This document shows positions 17,900 to 26,929 of a DNA stretch of 64,000 nt, piece after piece (within the stretch, counting starts at the first letter, position 1; the number at the start of each line of letters is the position of its first letter). The translations under genes and the position numbers were made by a program. This DNA is from Carboxylicivirga linearis (GTDB lineage Bacteria; Bacteroidota; Bacteroidia; Bacteroidales; Marinilabiliaceae), in contig NZ_JAGUCO010000019.1 in the NCBI RefSeq assembly GCF_018271995.1, positions 1-64,000 on the forward strand, given 5' to 3'. Below the pieces are notes generated by a model. The model was not told the origin of the DNA. It saw only the letters and a program-made list of their open reading frames with translations, and did not search any database.

Positions 17900-19216
17900 A
17901 TGAGTATCGATACAAGAGATAGCTTCACCGGAAAATTTGGTGTGATTGCTGCTGCTGCCGGTTCTGCCGTAGGACTGGGTAATATTTGGAGGTTTCCGTA
18001 TGTTGTGGGAGAAAACGGTGGAGGAGCCTTTTTATTAGTTTATTTATTATTCATTCTGGCAATAGGTATTCCGGTAATGTTATCAGAATTACTTATAGGT
18101 AGAAGAGCGCAAAAGAATGTATTTGGTGCTTTTAAATCATTGGCGCCCAATTATCCGGTTTTTATGGTTGTAGGGATTATGGGAGTTGGCGCTGCTTTTA
18201 TGATTTTAGCATTTTACTCTGTTGTGGCCGGTTGGACTCTTGAATATACATACCTAGCGGTAGGTAATAACTTATTGGATATGTCATCTTCCGAATTATC
18301 AACTTTCTTTAAGGAGTTTTCTGAATCAAAAACAGGACCCGTCATCTGGATGGTTGTATTTATGTTGTTGACAGGTGCAATTGTTATTGGTGGCGTTAAA
18401 AAGGGGATTGAGCGCTATACCAAAATATTAATGCCGGTATTATTTGTAATCATTGTTGTTTTAGGTATTAAATCAGCAACTTTAGAAGGAGCAGGGGAAG
18501 GCTTCGCGTTTTTATTTAAACCAGATTTTTCGAAAGTAACCGGTAATGTTATTCTGGAAGCATTGGGGCAGGCCTTTTTCTCATTAAGTATAGGTATGGG
18601 AGTTATTGCTACCTATGGATCTTATATTCAGAAAAAAGAAAATCTTTTAGAGACAGCTGTTTCTGTTTCTATGGCCGATACTTTAATTGCTGTTTTAGCT
18701 GGTGTTGCCATTTTTCCAGCCGTATTTGCCTTTGGAATTGATCCAACAGCAGGACCCGGTTTAGTTTTTGAAACTCTACCTAATGTATTTAAACATATGG
18801 CCGGTGGTTATATATTTTCTGTTGCATTCTTCTTTTTATTAGTGATAGCAGCACTTACTTCATCTGTTTCATTACTTGAAGTGGTGGTGGCATATTTCTC
18901 TGAAGAGTTAGGGATGAAAAGAAGCTGGGCAACCATTGTGGCTACAGTTTCAATTACCTTATTTGGCTTGATGGCCGTTTTTAGTTCAAGTATTTTTAAT
19001 TTCTTCGATTATACTACGGCTAATATTTTATTACCATTAGGTGGAATTTTAATTTCGATTTTTGTTGGCTGGATCTTGGGTAAGCTAAAAGCAAAAGAAG
19101 AACTTTCAGCTCATGGAGGTAAAGTGCGAATGATTGGTGTAATCATGATTATTCTTAAATTTATTGCACCAATTGCTATTGGACTAGTCTTTCTTAATGG
19201 TATTGGCATTTTATAA
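17900..19216 (+). CDS. Sodium-dependent transporter of the NSS (SNF) family
   Basis: The 438-residue membrane protein carries the family's signature first helix, AAAAGSAVGLGNIWRFPY, which lines the sodium and substrate sites, followed by about eleven further hydrophobic segments. Bacterial members import amino acids such as tryptophan, leucine or tyrosine with sodium. The substrate is not deducible here. Sodium coupling suits a marine or salt-tolerant organism. Confidence 0.93.
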   Translation: MSIDTRDSFTGKFGVIAAAAGSAVGLGNIWRFPYVVGENGGGAFLLVYLLFILAIGIPVMLSELLIGRRAQKNVFGAFKSLAPNYPVFMVVGIMGVGAAFMILAFYSVVAGWTLEYTYLAVGNNLLDMSSSELSTFFKEFSESKTGPVIWMVVFMLLTGAIVIGGVKKGIERYTKILMPVLFVIIVVLGIKSATLEGAGEGFAFLFKPDFSKVTGNVILEALGQAFFSLSIGMGVIATYGSYIQKKENLLETAVSVSMADTLIAVLAGVAIFPAVFAFGIDPTAGPGLVFETLPNVFKHMAGGYIFSVAFFFLLVIAALTSSVSLLEVVVAYFSEELGMKRSWATIVATVSITLFGLMAVFSSSIFNFFDYTTANILLPLGGILISIFVGWILGKLKAKEELSAHGGKVRMIGVIMIILKFIAPIAIGLVFLNGIGIL

Positions 19217-19277
19217 TATGACATAAAGCCGTGTGCAGATGAACAGTGGAAGAGGTTAGGCTTTTAAACTGTTTATT

Positions 19278-20333
19278 ATGTGGCGCGAACTTTTAACATT
19301 AACAAAACGAGAGCAGGTTGGAGTATTCAGCCTGTTCTTTATACTTATTGTTCTTACCGGATTTCTTTTTGTTAAACCTTCCTTTCAACCCGAAGAGGTT
19401 GATGAAGAACTGCAGGAATGGATTCACAAAATGAATCAATCAAATGCGGTTATTCAACCTAAAGCAAAAAGTATAGAGTATTTTTCTTTCAACCCTAACT
19501 TGGTTTCAAAAGAGGAGTTAATTCTTTTGGGATTTTCTGATTACGCCTCCAATAACCTAATAAAGTACCGAAAAGCAGGAGGGAAGATAAAAGATTTTGA
19601 AAAGCTCTCTCATATTTATGGAATGGATTCGGCTCATTTGAATGAGATAAAGCCCTACCTCGTTTTTAAGACTAATGAGAAGGAAGTTGCGAAACAATCT
19701 ACGCAAGCATATTCTAACTACGATTATAAAATTGATTTAAATATACAGGATTCAGCAAAGTTGCATCAGCTTAAAATTAACTCACAAATAGGTGGTGATA
19801 TTTTAAGAGTCAAAAAATCCTATTACTTCAATCAAAGAATATCTGTTAATGTATTGCAAAGTTGGAATTTTCAGGATTGGATCAATGCAAAAGATACTTT
19901 ATTGATAAAAAAGCATTCGGAAAAAGTTCTTACAGAGCACTTTCAGATTGAACTAAACGCAGCTGATACAGCTGAACTACGCTTGCTTAGAGGAATAGGT
20001 AAGGTGTTGGCGCGTAGGATTGTTTATTACAGAAAAAAGTTAGGAGGATTTTATAATATTGATCAATTAGGTGAAGTTGAAGGAATTTCTCCCATTGTTA
20101 TTAATGACAATAAGGAGTATATTATAGTTGATACTTTGTTGGTTCAAAAGGTTAATATTAATAGGGCCAGTCTTAAAAGAATGAAAGATCATCCTTATAT
20201 GAACTTTTATCAGGCTAAAGATATTTACGAAGCCAGAAATAAATCATCCGTTGTTTTGGATGATATCATTCAAAATAAATCGTTTGATGCAGCTGATAAA
20301 AACAGGATTCGACAATATTTTACCGATAACTAA
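19278..20333 (+). CDS. Membrane-anchored helix-hairpin-helix protein, ComEA-like
   Basis: The 351-residue protein has one N-terminal membrane helix (about residues 17-34) and at least three helix-hairpin-helix units: around residues 72-125 (FNPN...LILLGFS), 225-285 (IELNAADTAELRLLRGIGKVLARRI) and 290-345 (VNINRAS). The second is a classic ComEA DNA-binding motif. Such proteins bind DNA without sequence specificity, in ComEA during uptake; a transport role here is possible but unproven. The topology would place the DNA-binding part outside the inner membrane or bound to it. Confidence 0.75.
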   Translation: MWRELLTLTKREQVGVFSLFFILIVLTGFLFVKPSFQPEEVDEELQEWIHKMNQSNAVIQPKAKSIEYFSFNPNLVSKEELILLGFSDYASNNLIKYRKAGGKIKDFEKLSHIYGMDSAHLNEIKPYLVFKTNEKEVAKQSTQAYSNYDYKIDLNIQDSAKLHQLKINSQIGGDILRVKKSYYFNQRISVNVLQSWNFQDWINAKDTLLIKKHSEKVLTEHFQIELNAADTAELRLLRGIGKVLARRIVYYRKKLGGFYNIDQLGEVEGISPIVINDNKEYIIVDTLLVQKVNINRASLKRMKDHPYMNFYQAKDIYEARNKSSVVLDDIIQNKSFDAADKNRIRQYFTDN

Positions 20334-20448
20334 TAAAAGTGTATTAAAAACTGCTAAAAAAGGGTCGCAAAATTTGTTGTAATCAGTAAACTTCCTTTTC
20401 TTTGCACCTGCAAAATTTCAAGGTAAATAGTAATTGCTTCCGATAAGA

Positions 20449-20479
20449 TTGATTTTTTGCGATTTAATGGGTACTTTTG
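20449..20479 (+). promoter_or_regulatory. Promoter of rpsU
   Basis: TTG (20449-20451), a 20-bp spacer and TACTTTTG (20472-20479) match the Bacteroidota housekeeping consensus and sit 30 nt before the rpsU ATG. A second, weaker match (TTTCTTTG at 20397-20404) lies further upstream. Confidence 0.65.
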
Positions 20480-20509
20480 CAGCCTAAATAAAAAATTAAA
20501 GAAAGCGTT

Positions 20510-20701
20510 ATGATAGTTATTCCAATTAAAGAAGGCGAAAACATTGAGAGAGCCTTGAAGAAGTTCAAAAGAAAATTTGAAAAGACAGGTACAATGCGTG
20601 AGTTAAGATCTCGTCAAGCATTCACCAAGCCTTCTGTAGTTAGAAGAGAAGAAGTTAAGAAAGCTGCATATATTGAGCAGTTGCAGCGCGAAGCTGAATA
20701 G
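20510..20701 (+). CDS. rpsU: 30S ribosomal protein S21
   Basis: The 63-residue basic protein starts MIVIPIKEGENIERALKKFK and has the S21 core with an arginine/lysine-rich middle. It binds the small ribosomal subunit near the 3' end of 16S rRNA. The length fits the Bacteroidota form. The Xer recombinase gene begins 80 nt downstream. Confidence 0.95.
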   Translation: MIVIPIKEGENIERALKKFKRKFEKTGTMRELRSRQAFTKPSVVRREEVKKAAYIEQLQREAE

Positions 20702-20781
20702 ATATTTTTGCGGAAGAGGGCGTCGGTTTATTGCTGATTTTTTCGTATATTCGTTAGAGCGTAAAAAGGCACCCTCTGTTG

Positions 20782-21666
20782 ATGCAAAATATAAATTCAT
20801 TCTATAAATATCTTGAGTTCGAAAAGCGCAGTTCAGTTCATACGCTGACTGCCTATAAGAACGATGTTGGTCAGTTTTGTGATTATCTTGAAGAAAAGGA
20901 GATAAACAACTGGCAAAAAGTTACTGCAAAAATCATCCGCCAGTGGATGGTTGAAATGCTTGACCAAGGTGTATCTGCCAGAACGGTCACAAGAAAAATC
21001 TCAACACTTAAAGTGTTATTCCGTTTTCTCATCCGGGAAGAAGTGTTAGAGAGTAATCCAACAGATAAAGTTACCACACCAAAAATTCCAAAGCGATTGC
21101 CGATTTTTGTGAAAGAAACCGAAATGGATATTCTATTGGATCAAATCGATTTTGGAGAAGATTATTCGGGGGTGCGCAATAAAACCATAATTGATCTGTT
21201 TTATTTTACCGGAATGCGACTTTCAGAGTTGGTAGAATTAACAATTTCTCAAATTGATTTCTCTAATGAAGTAATTAAAGTTTTAGGTAAGAGAAATAAA
21301 GAAAGAATTGTTCCTGTTACCAAAGAACTAAAGATGGCATTAGTTAGTTATATTAATAAGAGAAAACAAACTTTCCCGGAAGTAAAAAATAAAGTTCTTT
21401 TTCTTACTGATAAAGGAAATCCGGTGTATCAAAAGTTGGTTTATAGGGTAGTAAATCGCTATCTTAGTCAAGTGTCTACGGTCACCAAAAAAAGTCCGCA
21501 TGTTATTAGGCATTCATTTGCAACAGCTTTGCTTAATAAAGGTGCCGACTTAAATGCGATAAAGGAATTGTTGGGGCATGCAAATTTGGCCGCTACGGAG
21601 GTTTATACCCACAATTCTTACGAGAAGTTAAATTCGATTTATAAACAGGCTCATCCGAGAGCCTAA
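20782..21666 (+). CDS. Tyrosine recombinase XerC/XerD family
   Basis: The 294-residue protein has an N-terminal SAM-like core-binding domain (about residues 1-85) and a C-terminal catalytic domain. The catalytic residues are in sight: Arg in FTGMRLSELVEL, HVIRHSFAT (His-x2-Arg), LLGHANLAATEVYTH (His) and the final Tyr. The length and the ending PRA suit chromosome dimer resolution (XerC or XerD). The ATG at 20782 is preferred to the TTG just before it. It sits between rpsU and hpf, not next to any mobile element, so it is probably a housekeeping recombinase. Confidence 0.88.
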   Translation: MQNINSFYKYLEFEKRSSVHTLTAYKNDVGQFCDYLEEKEINNWQKVTAKIIRQWMVEMLDQGVSARTVTRKISTLKVLFRFLIREEVLESNPTDKVTTPKIPKRLPIFVKETEMDILLDQIDFGEDYSGVRNKTIIDLFYFTGMRLSELVELTISQIDFSNEVIKVLGKRNKERIVPVTKELKMALVSYINKRKQTFPEVKNKVLFLTDKGNPVYQKLVYRVVNRYLSQVSTVTKKSPHVIRHSFATALLNKGADLNAIKELLGHANLAATEVYTHNSYEKLNSIYKQAHPRA

Positions 21667-21683
21667 AAGAAGGAGGATTGCAT

Positions 21684-21983
21684 ATGAATGTTACAATTCA
21701 ATCTGTACGCTTTACCGCTTCCGAACAATTGGAAGAGTTCATCCAACAAAAAGTAAATAAGTTGGATCAGTTTTTTGATGGTATTGTATCTGCCGAAGTG
21801 ATTTTAAAAGTAGAAAAGTCAGACTCAACTGAAAATAAAGTTTCAGAAATAAGTTTAAATGTGCCAGGTGGAGATTTGTTTGCCAAAAAGCAAACAAAAA
21901 GTTTTGAAGAAGGTGTAGACTTATGTGTTGATGCTTTACGTAAACAGTTGATAAAATGGAAGGAAAAGGTGCGTGCCAAATAG
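21684..21983 (+). CDS. hpf: Ribosome hibernation/translation inhibitor, HPF/RaiA short form
   Basis: The 99-residue protein has the compact beta-alpha-beta-beta-beta-alpha fold of HPF/RaiA: MNVTIQSVRFTASEQLEEFI, then LDQFFDGIVSAEVILK, then KSFEEGVDLCVDALRKQL. It binds the decoding centre of the 30S subunit in slow growth. A rare strong Shine-Dalgarno sequence, AGGAGG at 21671-21676, lies 7 nt before the ATG at 21684, which decides this start over the TTG at 21678. It lies 17 nt after the Xer gene, so the two are probably one unit. Confidence 0.88.
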   Translation: MNVTIQSVRFTASEQLEEFIQQKVNKLDQFFDGIVSAEVILKVEKSDSTENKVSEISLNVPGGDLFAKKQTKSFEEGVDLCVDALRKQLIKWKEKVRAK

Positions 21984-22003
21984 CCAAAAAAAAAAGCGTT
22001 TTT

Positions 22004-22034
22004 TTTGTGTTGTTGAAAATAAATTATACATTTG
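22004..22034 (+). promoter_or_regulatory. Strong promoter of the tRNA-tuf-secE-nusG-ribosomal operon
   Basis: TTTG (22004-22007), exactly 19 bp, then TACATTTG (22027-22034) is a full match to the Bacteroidota -33/-7 consensus. It lies 145 bp before tRNA-Tyr. The T run at 21999-22006 after an A run may also end the hpf transcript. Confidence 0.8.
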
Positions 22035-22082
22035 CACACCGTTTTTAGGATAGTACAGACTGTGCTGCTTGAAAATGAACTT

Positions 22083-22115
22083 AATAGGCTGATTGACCAA
22101 GGTGATCGGCCTATT
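22083..22115 (+). other. Leader hairpin upstream of tRNA-Tyr
   Basis: An 11-bp stem with one G-U pair (22083-22093 with 22105-22115) lies in the transcribed leader between the promoter and the first tRNA. It has no T run, so it is more likely an RNA structure or processing site than a terminator. Confidence 0.55.
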
Positions 22116-22178
22116 GAAATGAAAAAGAGAAACCAAACGTGGTTTTTAATATTGAAAAACATTTTGATAATATATGTT

Positions 22179-22264
22179 GGGGAGATACCAAAGTGGCCAA
22201 CTGGGGCGGACTGTAACTCCGCTGTCTTACGACTTCGTAGGTTCGAATCCTGCTCTCCCCACCA
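22179..22264 (+). tRNA. tRNA-Tyr (anticodon GTA)
   Basis: The 7-bp acceptor stem GGGGAGA/TCTCCCC, the anticodon GTA in the loop after GGGGCGGACT, a long variable arm typical of class II tRNAs, a GGTTCGAATCC T-arm and an encoded CCA (22262-22264) identify it. Confidence 0.97.
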
Positions 22265-22285
22265 AAGGAATTTTAATTCTTTTTT

Positions 22286-22358
22286 GCGGAAGTAGCTCAG
22301 TTGATAGAGCATCAGCCTTCCAAGCTGAGGGTCGCGGGTTTGAGCCCCGTCTTCCGCT
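22286..22358 (+). tRNA. tRNA-Gly (anticodon TCC)
   Basis: Acceptor stem GCGGAAG/CTTCCGC, D-arm GCTCAGTTGATAGAGC, anticodon loop CTTCCAA (TCC) and T-arm GGGTTTGAGCCCC. The discriminator is T and no CCA is encoded, unlike the preceding tRNA-Tyr. Confidence 0.96.
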
Positions 22359-22474
22359 CACTTTATAAGTGATAAGAATGAAGTTCCCTTTTGTATTGTT
22401 AAAAAATTGACAATGCAAAAAAATAGAGTTAGTTTAAGATTCAATTTATATCTAATTGTCTAATATTTCGAGTT

Positions 22475-23662
22475 ATGGCTAAAGAAACATTTCAAAGGAC
22501 GAAGCCTCACGTTAATATCGGTACCATTGGTCACGTTGACCACGGTAAAACTACTTTAACTGCTGCTATTACAAAAGTTTTAGCAGAAGCTGGATTGAGT
22601 GAAGCAAGAGACTTCGATCAAATTGATAACGCTCCTGAAGAGAAAGAAAGGGGTATTACTATTAACACTGCTCACGTTGAGTATCAAACAGAAAACCGTC
22701 ACTACGCACACGTTGACTGTCCAGGTCACGCGGATTACGTAAAGAACATGGTAACTGGTGCTGCTCAGATGGACGGAGCAATTCTTGTATGTGCTGCTAC
22801 TGATGGTCCTATGCCTCAAACTCGCGAGCACATCCTATTATGTCGTCAGGTAAACGTTCCTAAAATCGTTGTTTTCTTGAACAAAGTTGACATGGTTGAT
22901 GATGAGGAATTGTTAGAGCTTGTTGAAATGGAAGTTCGTGATCTATTAAGCTTTTATGAGTTCGAAGGTGATGATTCTCCAGTAATCATGGGTTCTGCTC
23001 TAGGTGCCTTGAATGGTGAAGCTGAGTGGGTTGCTAAAGTAATGGAATTGATGGCCGCTGTTGATGAGTGGATTCCACTTCCTCCACGTGATGTTGAAAA
23101 AGATTTCTTAATGCCTGTTGAGGACGTATTCTCGATTACTGGTCGTGGTACTGTTGCTACAGGTCGTATCGAAACTGGTGTAATCAACTCTGGTGAAGAA
23201 ATGCAAATCATCGGACTAGGTGCAGAAGGTAAGAAAACTGTTTGTACTGGTGTTGAGATGTTCCGTAAGATTCTTGACCGTGGTGAAGCTGGTGATAACG
23301 TAGGTTTATTACTTCGTGGTATCGACAAGCAAGAAATCAAGCGTGGTATGGTATTGGCTAAGCCAGGATCAATCACTCCTCACTCTAAATTTAAAGGTGA
23401 GATCTACGTATTGAAAAAAGAAGAAGGTGGACGTCACACTCCATTCCATAATAAATACCGTCCTCAGTTCTACTTACGTACATTGGACGTAACTGGTGAG
23501 ATCTCTCTTCCAGAAGGAACTGAAATGGTAATGCCTGGTGATAACGTAACTATCACTGTAGATTTGATCTACCCAGTAGCATTGAACCAAGGTCTTCGTT
23601 TCGCTATCCGCGAAGGAGGTCGTACAGTTGGTGCTGGTCAGGTAACTGAAATTCTTGACTAA
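22475..23662 (+). CDS. tuf: Elongation factor Tu
   Basis: The 395-residue GTPase delivers aminoacyl-tRNA to the ribosome. The P-loop GHVDHGKTT, the switch [10 protein letters not shown] and the NKVDM specificity motif are present, followed by the two beta-barrel domains. It is embedded between tRNA genes, and codon use is strongly biased as expected for a very highly expressed gene. The short spacer before it (22395-22414) contains an inverted repeat reading TTGTTAA, four A, TTGACAA. Confidence 0.99.
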   Translation: MAKETFQRTKPHVNIGTIGHVDHGKTTLTAAITKVLAEAGLSEARDFDQIDNAPEEKERGITINTAHVEYQTENRHYAHVDCPGHADYVKNMVTGAAQMDGAILVCAATDGPMPQTREHILLCRQVNVPKIVVFLNKVDMVDDEELLELVEMEVRDLLSFYEFEGDDSPVIMGSALGALNGEAEWVAKVMELMAAVDEWIPLPPRDVEKDFLMPVEDVFSITGRGTVATGRIETGVINSGEEMQIIGLGAEGKKTVCTGVEMFRKILDRGEAGDNVGLLLRGIDKQEIKRGMVLAKPGSITPHSKFKGEIYVLKKEEGGRHTPFHNKYRPQFYLRTLDVTGEISLPEGTEMVMPGDNVTITVDLIYPVALNQGLRFAIREGGRTVGAGQVTEILD

Positions 23663-23680
23663 TCATTGATTAGCATATAA

Positions 23681-23709
23681 AACCGGAAGCGAAAGTTTCC
23701 GGTTCTTTT
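23681..23709 (+). other. Hairpin between tuf and tRNA-Trp
   Basis: An 8-bp perfect stem (23681-23688 with 23697-23704) followed by CTTTTA lies directly before tRNA-Trp. It may be a weak terminator that lowers downstream expression after tuf, or a processing site. Confidence 0.6.
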
Positions 23710-23782
23710 ACGGGTGTAGCTCAGTTGGTAGAGCACTGGTCTCCAAAACCAGGTGTCGGGCGTTCGAGTCGCTCCTCCCGTG
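23710..23782 (+). tRNA. tRNA-Trp (anticodon CCA)
   Basis: Acceptor ACGGGTG/CTCCCGT with one mismatch, D-arm GCTCAGTTGGTAGAGC, anticodon loop CTCCAAA (CCA) and a T-loop GTTCGAGT. No CCA tail is encoded. It is placed between tuf and secE. Confidence 0.95.
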
Positions 23783-23790
23783 CTTAAAAA

Positions 23791-23823
23791 GCCGGTTTCA
23801 AAACAATAAGTAATGAAACCGGC
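23791..23823 (+). other. Hairpin between tRNA-Trp and secE
   Basis: A 10-bp perfect stem (23791-23800 with 23814-23823) without a T run. With the hairpin before the tRNA it brackets tRNA-Trp, as expected of sites that mark tRNA excision or protect mRNA ends. Confidence 0.6.
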
Positions 23824-23842
23824 ACATTAATGAAACAAGATT

Positions 23843-24037
23843 ATGAGTAAATTAACAGCATATTTTAAGGACGTTCATAACGAGTTAGTAAATAAAACAT
23901 CATGGCCAACATGGCCTGAATTAACTAACAGCGCAATTGTTGTTATGGTAGCCTCATTGATTATTGCTGCAATTATCTTTGGCATGGATTCTGCTTTTGA
24001 TAATGTTATTGATTGGGTTTACAAACGACTTTACTAA
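23843..24037 (+). CDS. secE: Preprotein translocase subunit SecE
   Basis: The 64-residue protein has the short single-helix form of SecE: an amphipathic N-terminal helix (YFKDVHNELVNKTSWPTWPEL) and one membrane helix. It clamps SecY in the inner membrane channel. Its place before nusG is the usual one. Confidence 0.96.
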   Translation: MSKLTAYFKDVHNELVNKTSWPTWPELTNSAIVVMVASLIIAAIIFGMDSAFDNVIDWVYKRLY

Positions 24038-24061
24038 TCACTATATAGAGGACTTTAATAA

Positions 24062-24607
24062 ATGGCCGAAGTCGATAAAAAATGGTATGTACTCCGAGCA
24101 ATCGGTGGAAAAGAAAAAAAGGTAAAAGAATATGTTGAGAGCGAGATTGCTGGCTTGAAACTAACTGACTATGTAAGTCAGGTTCTGATTCCTACTGAGA
24201 AGGTTTATCAAATTCGTAATGGAAAAAAAGTAAGTAAGGAGCGTCCTTATTTGCCAGGTTACGTATTGGTTGAAGCAGCCATGGTAGGAGAGATACCTCA
24301 CATCTTACGCAATATACCAAATGTAATAGGTTTCTTAGGTGACAATGATTCAAATCCGATTCCATTGCGCCAATCAGAAGTTAACCGTATCTTAGGAAAA
24401 GTTGACGAACTGAATGAAACTGATGAAGAAATTAACGTTCCTTACTTTGTTGGTGAAACAGTAAAAGTAATTGACGGACCTTTTAGTGGATTCAACGGAT
24501 TGATTGAAGAAGTAAACGAAGAGAAGAAGAAGCTAAAAGTAATGGTGAAAATTTTTGGAAGAAAAACACCATTAGAATTAAGTTTTATGCAGGTAGAAAA
24601 AGAGTAG
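24062..24607 (+). CDS. nusG: Transcription termination/antitermination factor NusG
   Basis: The 181-residue protein shows the NGN domain ([31 protein letters not shown]) and a C-terminal KOW domain ([20 protein letters not shown]). It binds RNA polymerase and couples transcription to translation. The 103-bp gap to rplK contains no gene. Confidence 0.98.
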   Translation: MAEVDKKWYVLRAIGGKEKKVKEYVESEIAGLKLTDYVSQVLIPTEKVYQIRNGKKVSKERPYLPGYVLVEAAMVGEIPHILRNIPNVIGFLGDNDSNPIPLRQSEVNRILGKVDELNETDEEINVPYFVGETVKVIDGPFSGFNGLIEEVNEEKKKLKVMVKIFGRKTPLELSFMQVEKE

Positions 24608-24710
24608 TTGCTTAGTAGAAACCAGCTTCCATGTAAACATTTTGTTTGCATACTACAAGTGATGATCTTTACTTATCTATATTTATAATTAATAAATACG
24701 AATTGCTACA

Positions 24711-25154
24711 ATGGCTAAAGAAGTAGAAGCTTTTATCAAACTTCAGATAAAAGGTGGTGCAGCGAATCCTTCACCTCCGGTAGGTCCAGCATTGGGTGCC
24801 AAAGGGGTGAACATTATGGAGTTCTGCAAGCAATTCAATGCCAGAACACAGGAAAAAGCCGGTAAGGTTTTACCTGTAGTTATCTCGGTGTATAAAGACA
24901 AATCTTTTGATTTTGTTATTAAAACACCACCGGCAGCTGTTCAAATTATGGAAGCGGCTAAGCTTAAGGGAGGTTCATCAGAACCTAACCGTAAGAAAGT
25001 TGGTTCTGTAACCTGGGATCAGGTGAAAGCTATTGCCGAAGATAAAATGGCTGACTTGAATTGTTTTACAGTTGAATCTGCAATGAGGATGATCGCCGGT
25101 ACCGCCAGAAGTATGGGAGTAACCGTATCGGGTGAATTCCCAGGTAGTAACTAA
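24711..25154 (+). CDS. rplK: 50S ribosomal protein L11
   Basis: The 147-residue protein has the L11 signature near the N-terminus ([20 protein letters not shown]) and the RNA-binding C-terminal domain. It forms the GTPase-associated centre with 23S rRNA. Confidence 0.99.
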   Translation: MAKEVEAFIKLQIKGGAANPSPPVGPALGAKGVNIMEFCKQFNARTQEKAGKVLPVVISVYKDKSFDFVIKTPPAAVQIMEAAKLKGGSSEPNRKKVGSVTWDQVKAIAEDKMADLNCFTVESAMRMIAGTARSMGVTVSGEFPGSN

Positions 25155-25173
25155 TTAACACCTTTTTGCGAAA

Positions 25174-25869
25174 ATGACAAAACTAACAAAAAATAAAAAG
25201 TTAGCGTTAGAAAAAATCGATGCCTCTAAACAATACTCTGTTGAGGAAGCTGCGAAATTGGTAAAGGAAGTTACCACTACTAAATTCGACGCATCTATTG
25301 ATATCGATGTTCGCTTGGGTGTTGACCCACGTAAAGCGAATCAGATGGTAAGAGGTGTTGTGACTTTGCCTCACGGAACAGGAAAAGTAACACGTGTTTT
25401 AGTGTTATGTACTCCTGACAAAGAAGAGGAAGCAAAGTCAGCAGGTGCCGATTATGTTGGACTAGACGAATACATTGAGAAAATCAAAGGCGGTTGGACC
25501 GATGTGGACGTGATTATAACCATGCCAAGTGTAATGGCGAAAGTAGGTGCTCTAGGGCGTATTTTAGGTCCTCGTGGCTTAATGCCAAACCCTAAGAGTG
25601 GTACTGTAACCATGGACATTGCTAAGGCGGTTAACGAAGTTAAAGCCGGTAAAATCGACTTTAAAGTAGATCGCTATGGTATTGTACATACATCAGTTGG
25701 TAAGGTATCATTTAGTGAAGATAAAATCGTTGATAACGTAAGAGAATTCATGAGTACAATCATGAAACTTAAGCCAAGTTCGGCTAAAGGAACTTACGTT
25801 AAAAGTATTGGTCTTTCAAGTACTATGAGTCCTGGGCTTCGCATTGAACCTAAATCGGTTGATGCTTAA
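25174..25869 (+). CDS. rplA: 50S ribosomal protein L1
   Basis: The 231-residue protein contains the L1 signature [18 protein letters not shown] and builds the mobile L1 stalk at the ribosomal exit site. It follows rplK by 19 nt. In many bacteria L1 represses its own mRNA; no clear L1-type RNA site was identified here. Confidence 0.99.
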   Translation: MTKLTKNKKLALEKIDASKQYSVEEAAKLVKEVTTTKFDASIDIDVRLGVDPRKANQMVRGVVTLPHGTGKVTRVLVLCTPDKEEEAKSAGADYVGLDEYIEKIKGGWTDVDVIITMPSVMAKVGALGRILGPRGLMPNPKSGTVTMDIAKAVNEVKAGKIDFKVDRYGIVHTSVGKVSFSEDKIVDNVREFMSTIMKLKPSSAKGTYVKSIGLSSTMSPGLRIEPKSVDA

Positions 25870-25898
25870 TGTTTAATCTTTAAAAAGAAGAAGGAATC

Positions 25899-26417
25899 AT
25901 GAGAAAAGAAGATAAAAATACGGTTATCAATGATTTAGTTGCAAGTATTAACGAGTACAGTCACTTTTACGTAACTGAAGCAGGTGGTTTAAACGCTGAA
26001 AAAAGTAGCGACCTGCGTCGTGAGTGTTTCAAGAAAGAAGTAAAAATGGTGATGGTTAAAAACACCCTTTTACAGAAAGCTTTGGAACAAGTAGAAGGTG
26101 AATTCGGTGATATGTACGCAACATTCAAAGGAACAACTGCTGTTTTATTCTCCAACACAGGTAACGTTCCTGCCAAGTTGATTAAAGAGTTTAGTAAAGC
26201 TAACGCAAAACCAACTCTAAAAAGTGCTTATGTAGAAGAATCTCTTTACATTGGCGAAGATCAACTTGAAGCATTGTGCAACATCAAGTCTAAGGACGAA
26301 GTTCTTGCAGAAGTTGTGGCATTGCTACAGTCTCCGATGAAAAATGTTGTGTCTGCTCTTCAATCAGGCGGATCGACTATTCACGGATTATTACAAACAT
26401 TAGGAGAAAAAGAATAA
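25899..26417 (+). CDS. rplJ: 50S ribosomal protein L10
   Basis: The 172-residue protein anchors the L7/L12 dimers to the stalk base. It begins MRKEDKNTVINDLVASI and has the usual KNTLLQKALE region and C-terminal helix. The leader before it is only 29 nt, so a long L10-type regulatory leader is absent. Confidence 0.98.
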   Translation: MRKEDKNTVINDLVASINEYSHFYVTEAGGLNAEKSSDLRRECFKKEVKMVMVKNTLLQKALEQVEGEFGDMYATFKGTTAVLFSNTGNVPAKLIKEFSKANAKPTLKSAYVEESLYIGEDQLEALCNIKSKDEVLAEVVALLQSPMKNVVSALQSGGSTIHGLLQTLGEKE

Positions 26418-26450
26418 TTAAAGTAGAAACAATATTTAATAGATAGAAAA

Positions 26451-26828
26451 ATGGCTGATATCAAAAAGCTTGCAGAAGAATTAGTAAATTTGACTGTTAA
26501 AGAAGTTAACGAACTAGCTGAAGTATTAAAAGAGGAGTATGGTATCGAACCTGCAGCTGCTGCTGTTGCTGTAGCTGGTCCTGCTGCTGGTGGTGATGCT
26601 GGTGCTGCTGCTGAACAAACTGAGTTTGACGTAATCTTAAAGTCACCAGGTGGTTCAAAATTAGCTATCGTTAAGTTAGTGAAAGAAATGACTGGAGTAG
26701 GTCTTAAAGAAGCTAAAGAATTAGTTGACAAAGCACCAGCTCCATTGAAGGAAAAAGTAACTAAAGAAGAAGCTGAAGCATTAAAATCTCAATTAGAAGA
26801 GGCAGGAGCAGAAGTTGAACTTAAGTAA
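26451..26828 (+). CDS. rplL: 50S ribosomal protein L7/L12
   Basis: The 125-residue acidic stalk protein has the N-terminal dimerisation helix, the alanine/glycine hinge (about residues 35-52) and the C-terminal factor-binding domain with [20 protein letters not shown] strong attenuator-like hairpin follows, before rpoB. Confidence 0.99.
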   Translation: MADIKKLAEELVNLTVKEVNELAEVLKEEYGIEPAAAAVAVAGPAAGGDAGAAAEQTEFDVILKSPGGSKLAIVKLVKEMTGVGLKEAKELVDKAPAPLKEKVTKEEAEALKSQLEEAGAEVELK

Positions 26829-26851
26829 TTTAATTCCTATATAAGGATTAC

Positions 26852-26891
26852 GGTTTAGGAATCCCGCGCAGCGGGGCTCCTAAACCTTTTT
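26852..26891 (+). terminator. Attenuator/terminator hairpin between rplL and rpoB
   Basis: A 9-bp stem (26852-26860 with 26878-26886) with a GC-rich inner hairpin (CCCGC, GCA, GCGGG) ends in TTTTT. In this position partial termination commonly sets the ratio of ribosomal protein to polymerase mRNA. Confidence 0.85.
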
Positions 26892-26929
26892 GTGCTTTAA
26901 TATTTTAGGTTCAATAAATTTGTTGATAG

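Noticed and set aside
20782-21666. Integrase of a mobile element
   Set aside because: It sits between rpsU and hpf with no attachment site, cargo or terminal repeats, so a housekeeping Xer recombinase is more likely.
22035-22178. A further tRNA (for example tRNA-Thr) before tRNA-Tyr
   Set aside because: No T-arm GTTCGA motif or cloverleaf pairing was found in this leader; only one simple hairpin is present.
23681-23823. Terminator ending the tuf transcript completely
   Set aside because: The hairpins lack strong T runs and no promoter was seen before tRNA-Trp or secE, so read-through is needed.
26915-26922. TAAATTTG as the -7 element of an rpoB promoter
   Set aside because: It would place the transcript start at the rpoB start codon, and the spacing to the nearest TTTG is 22 bp.
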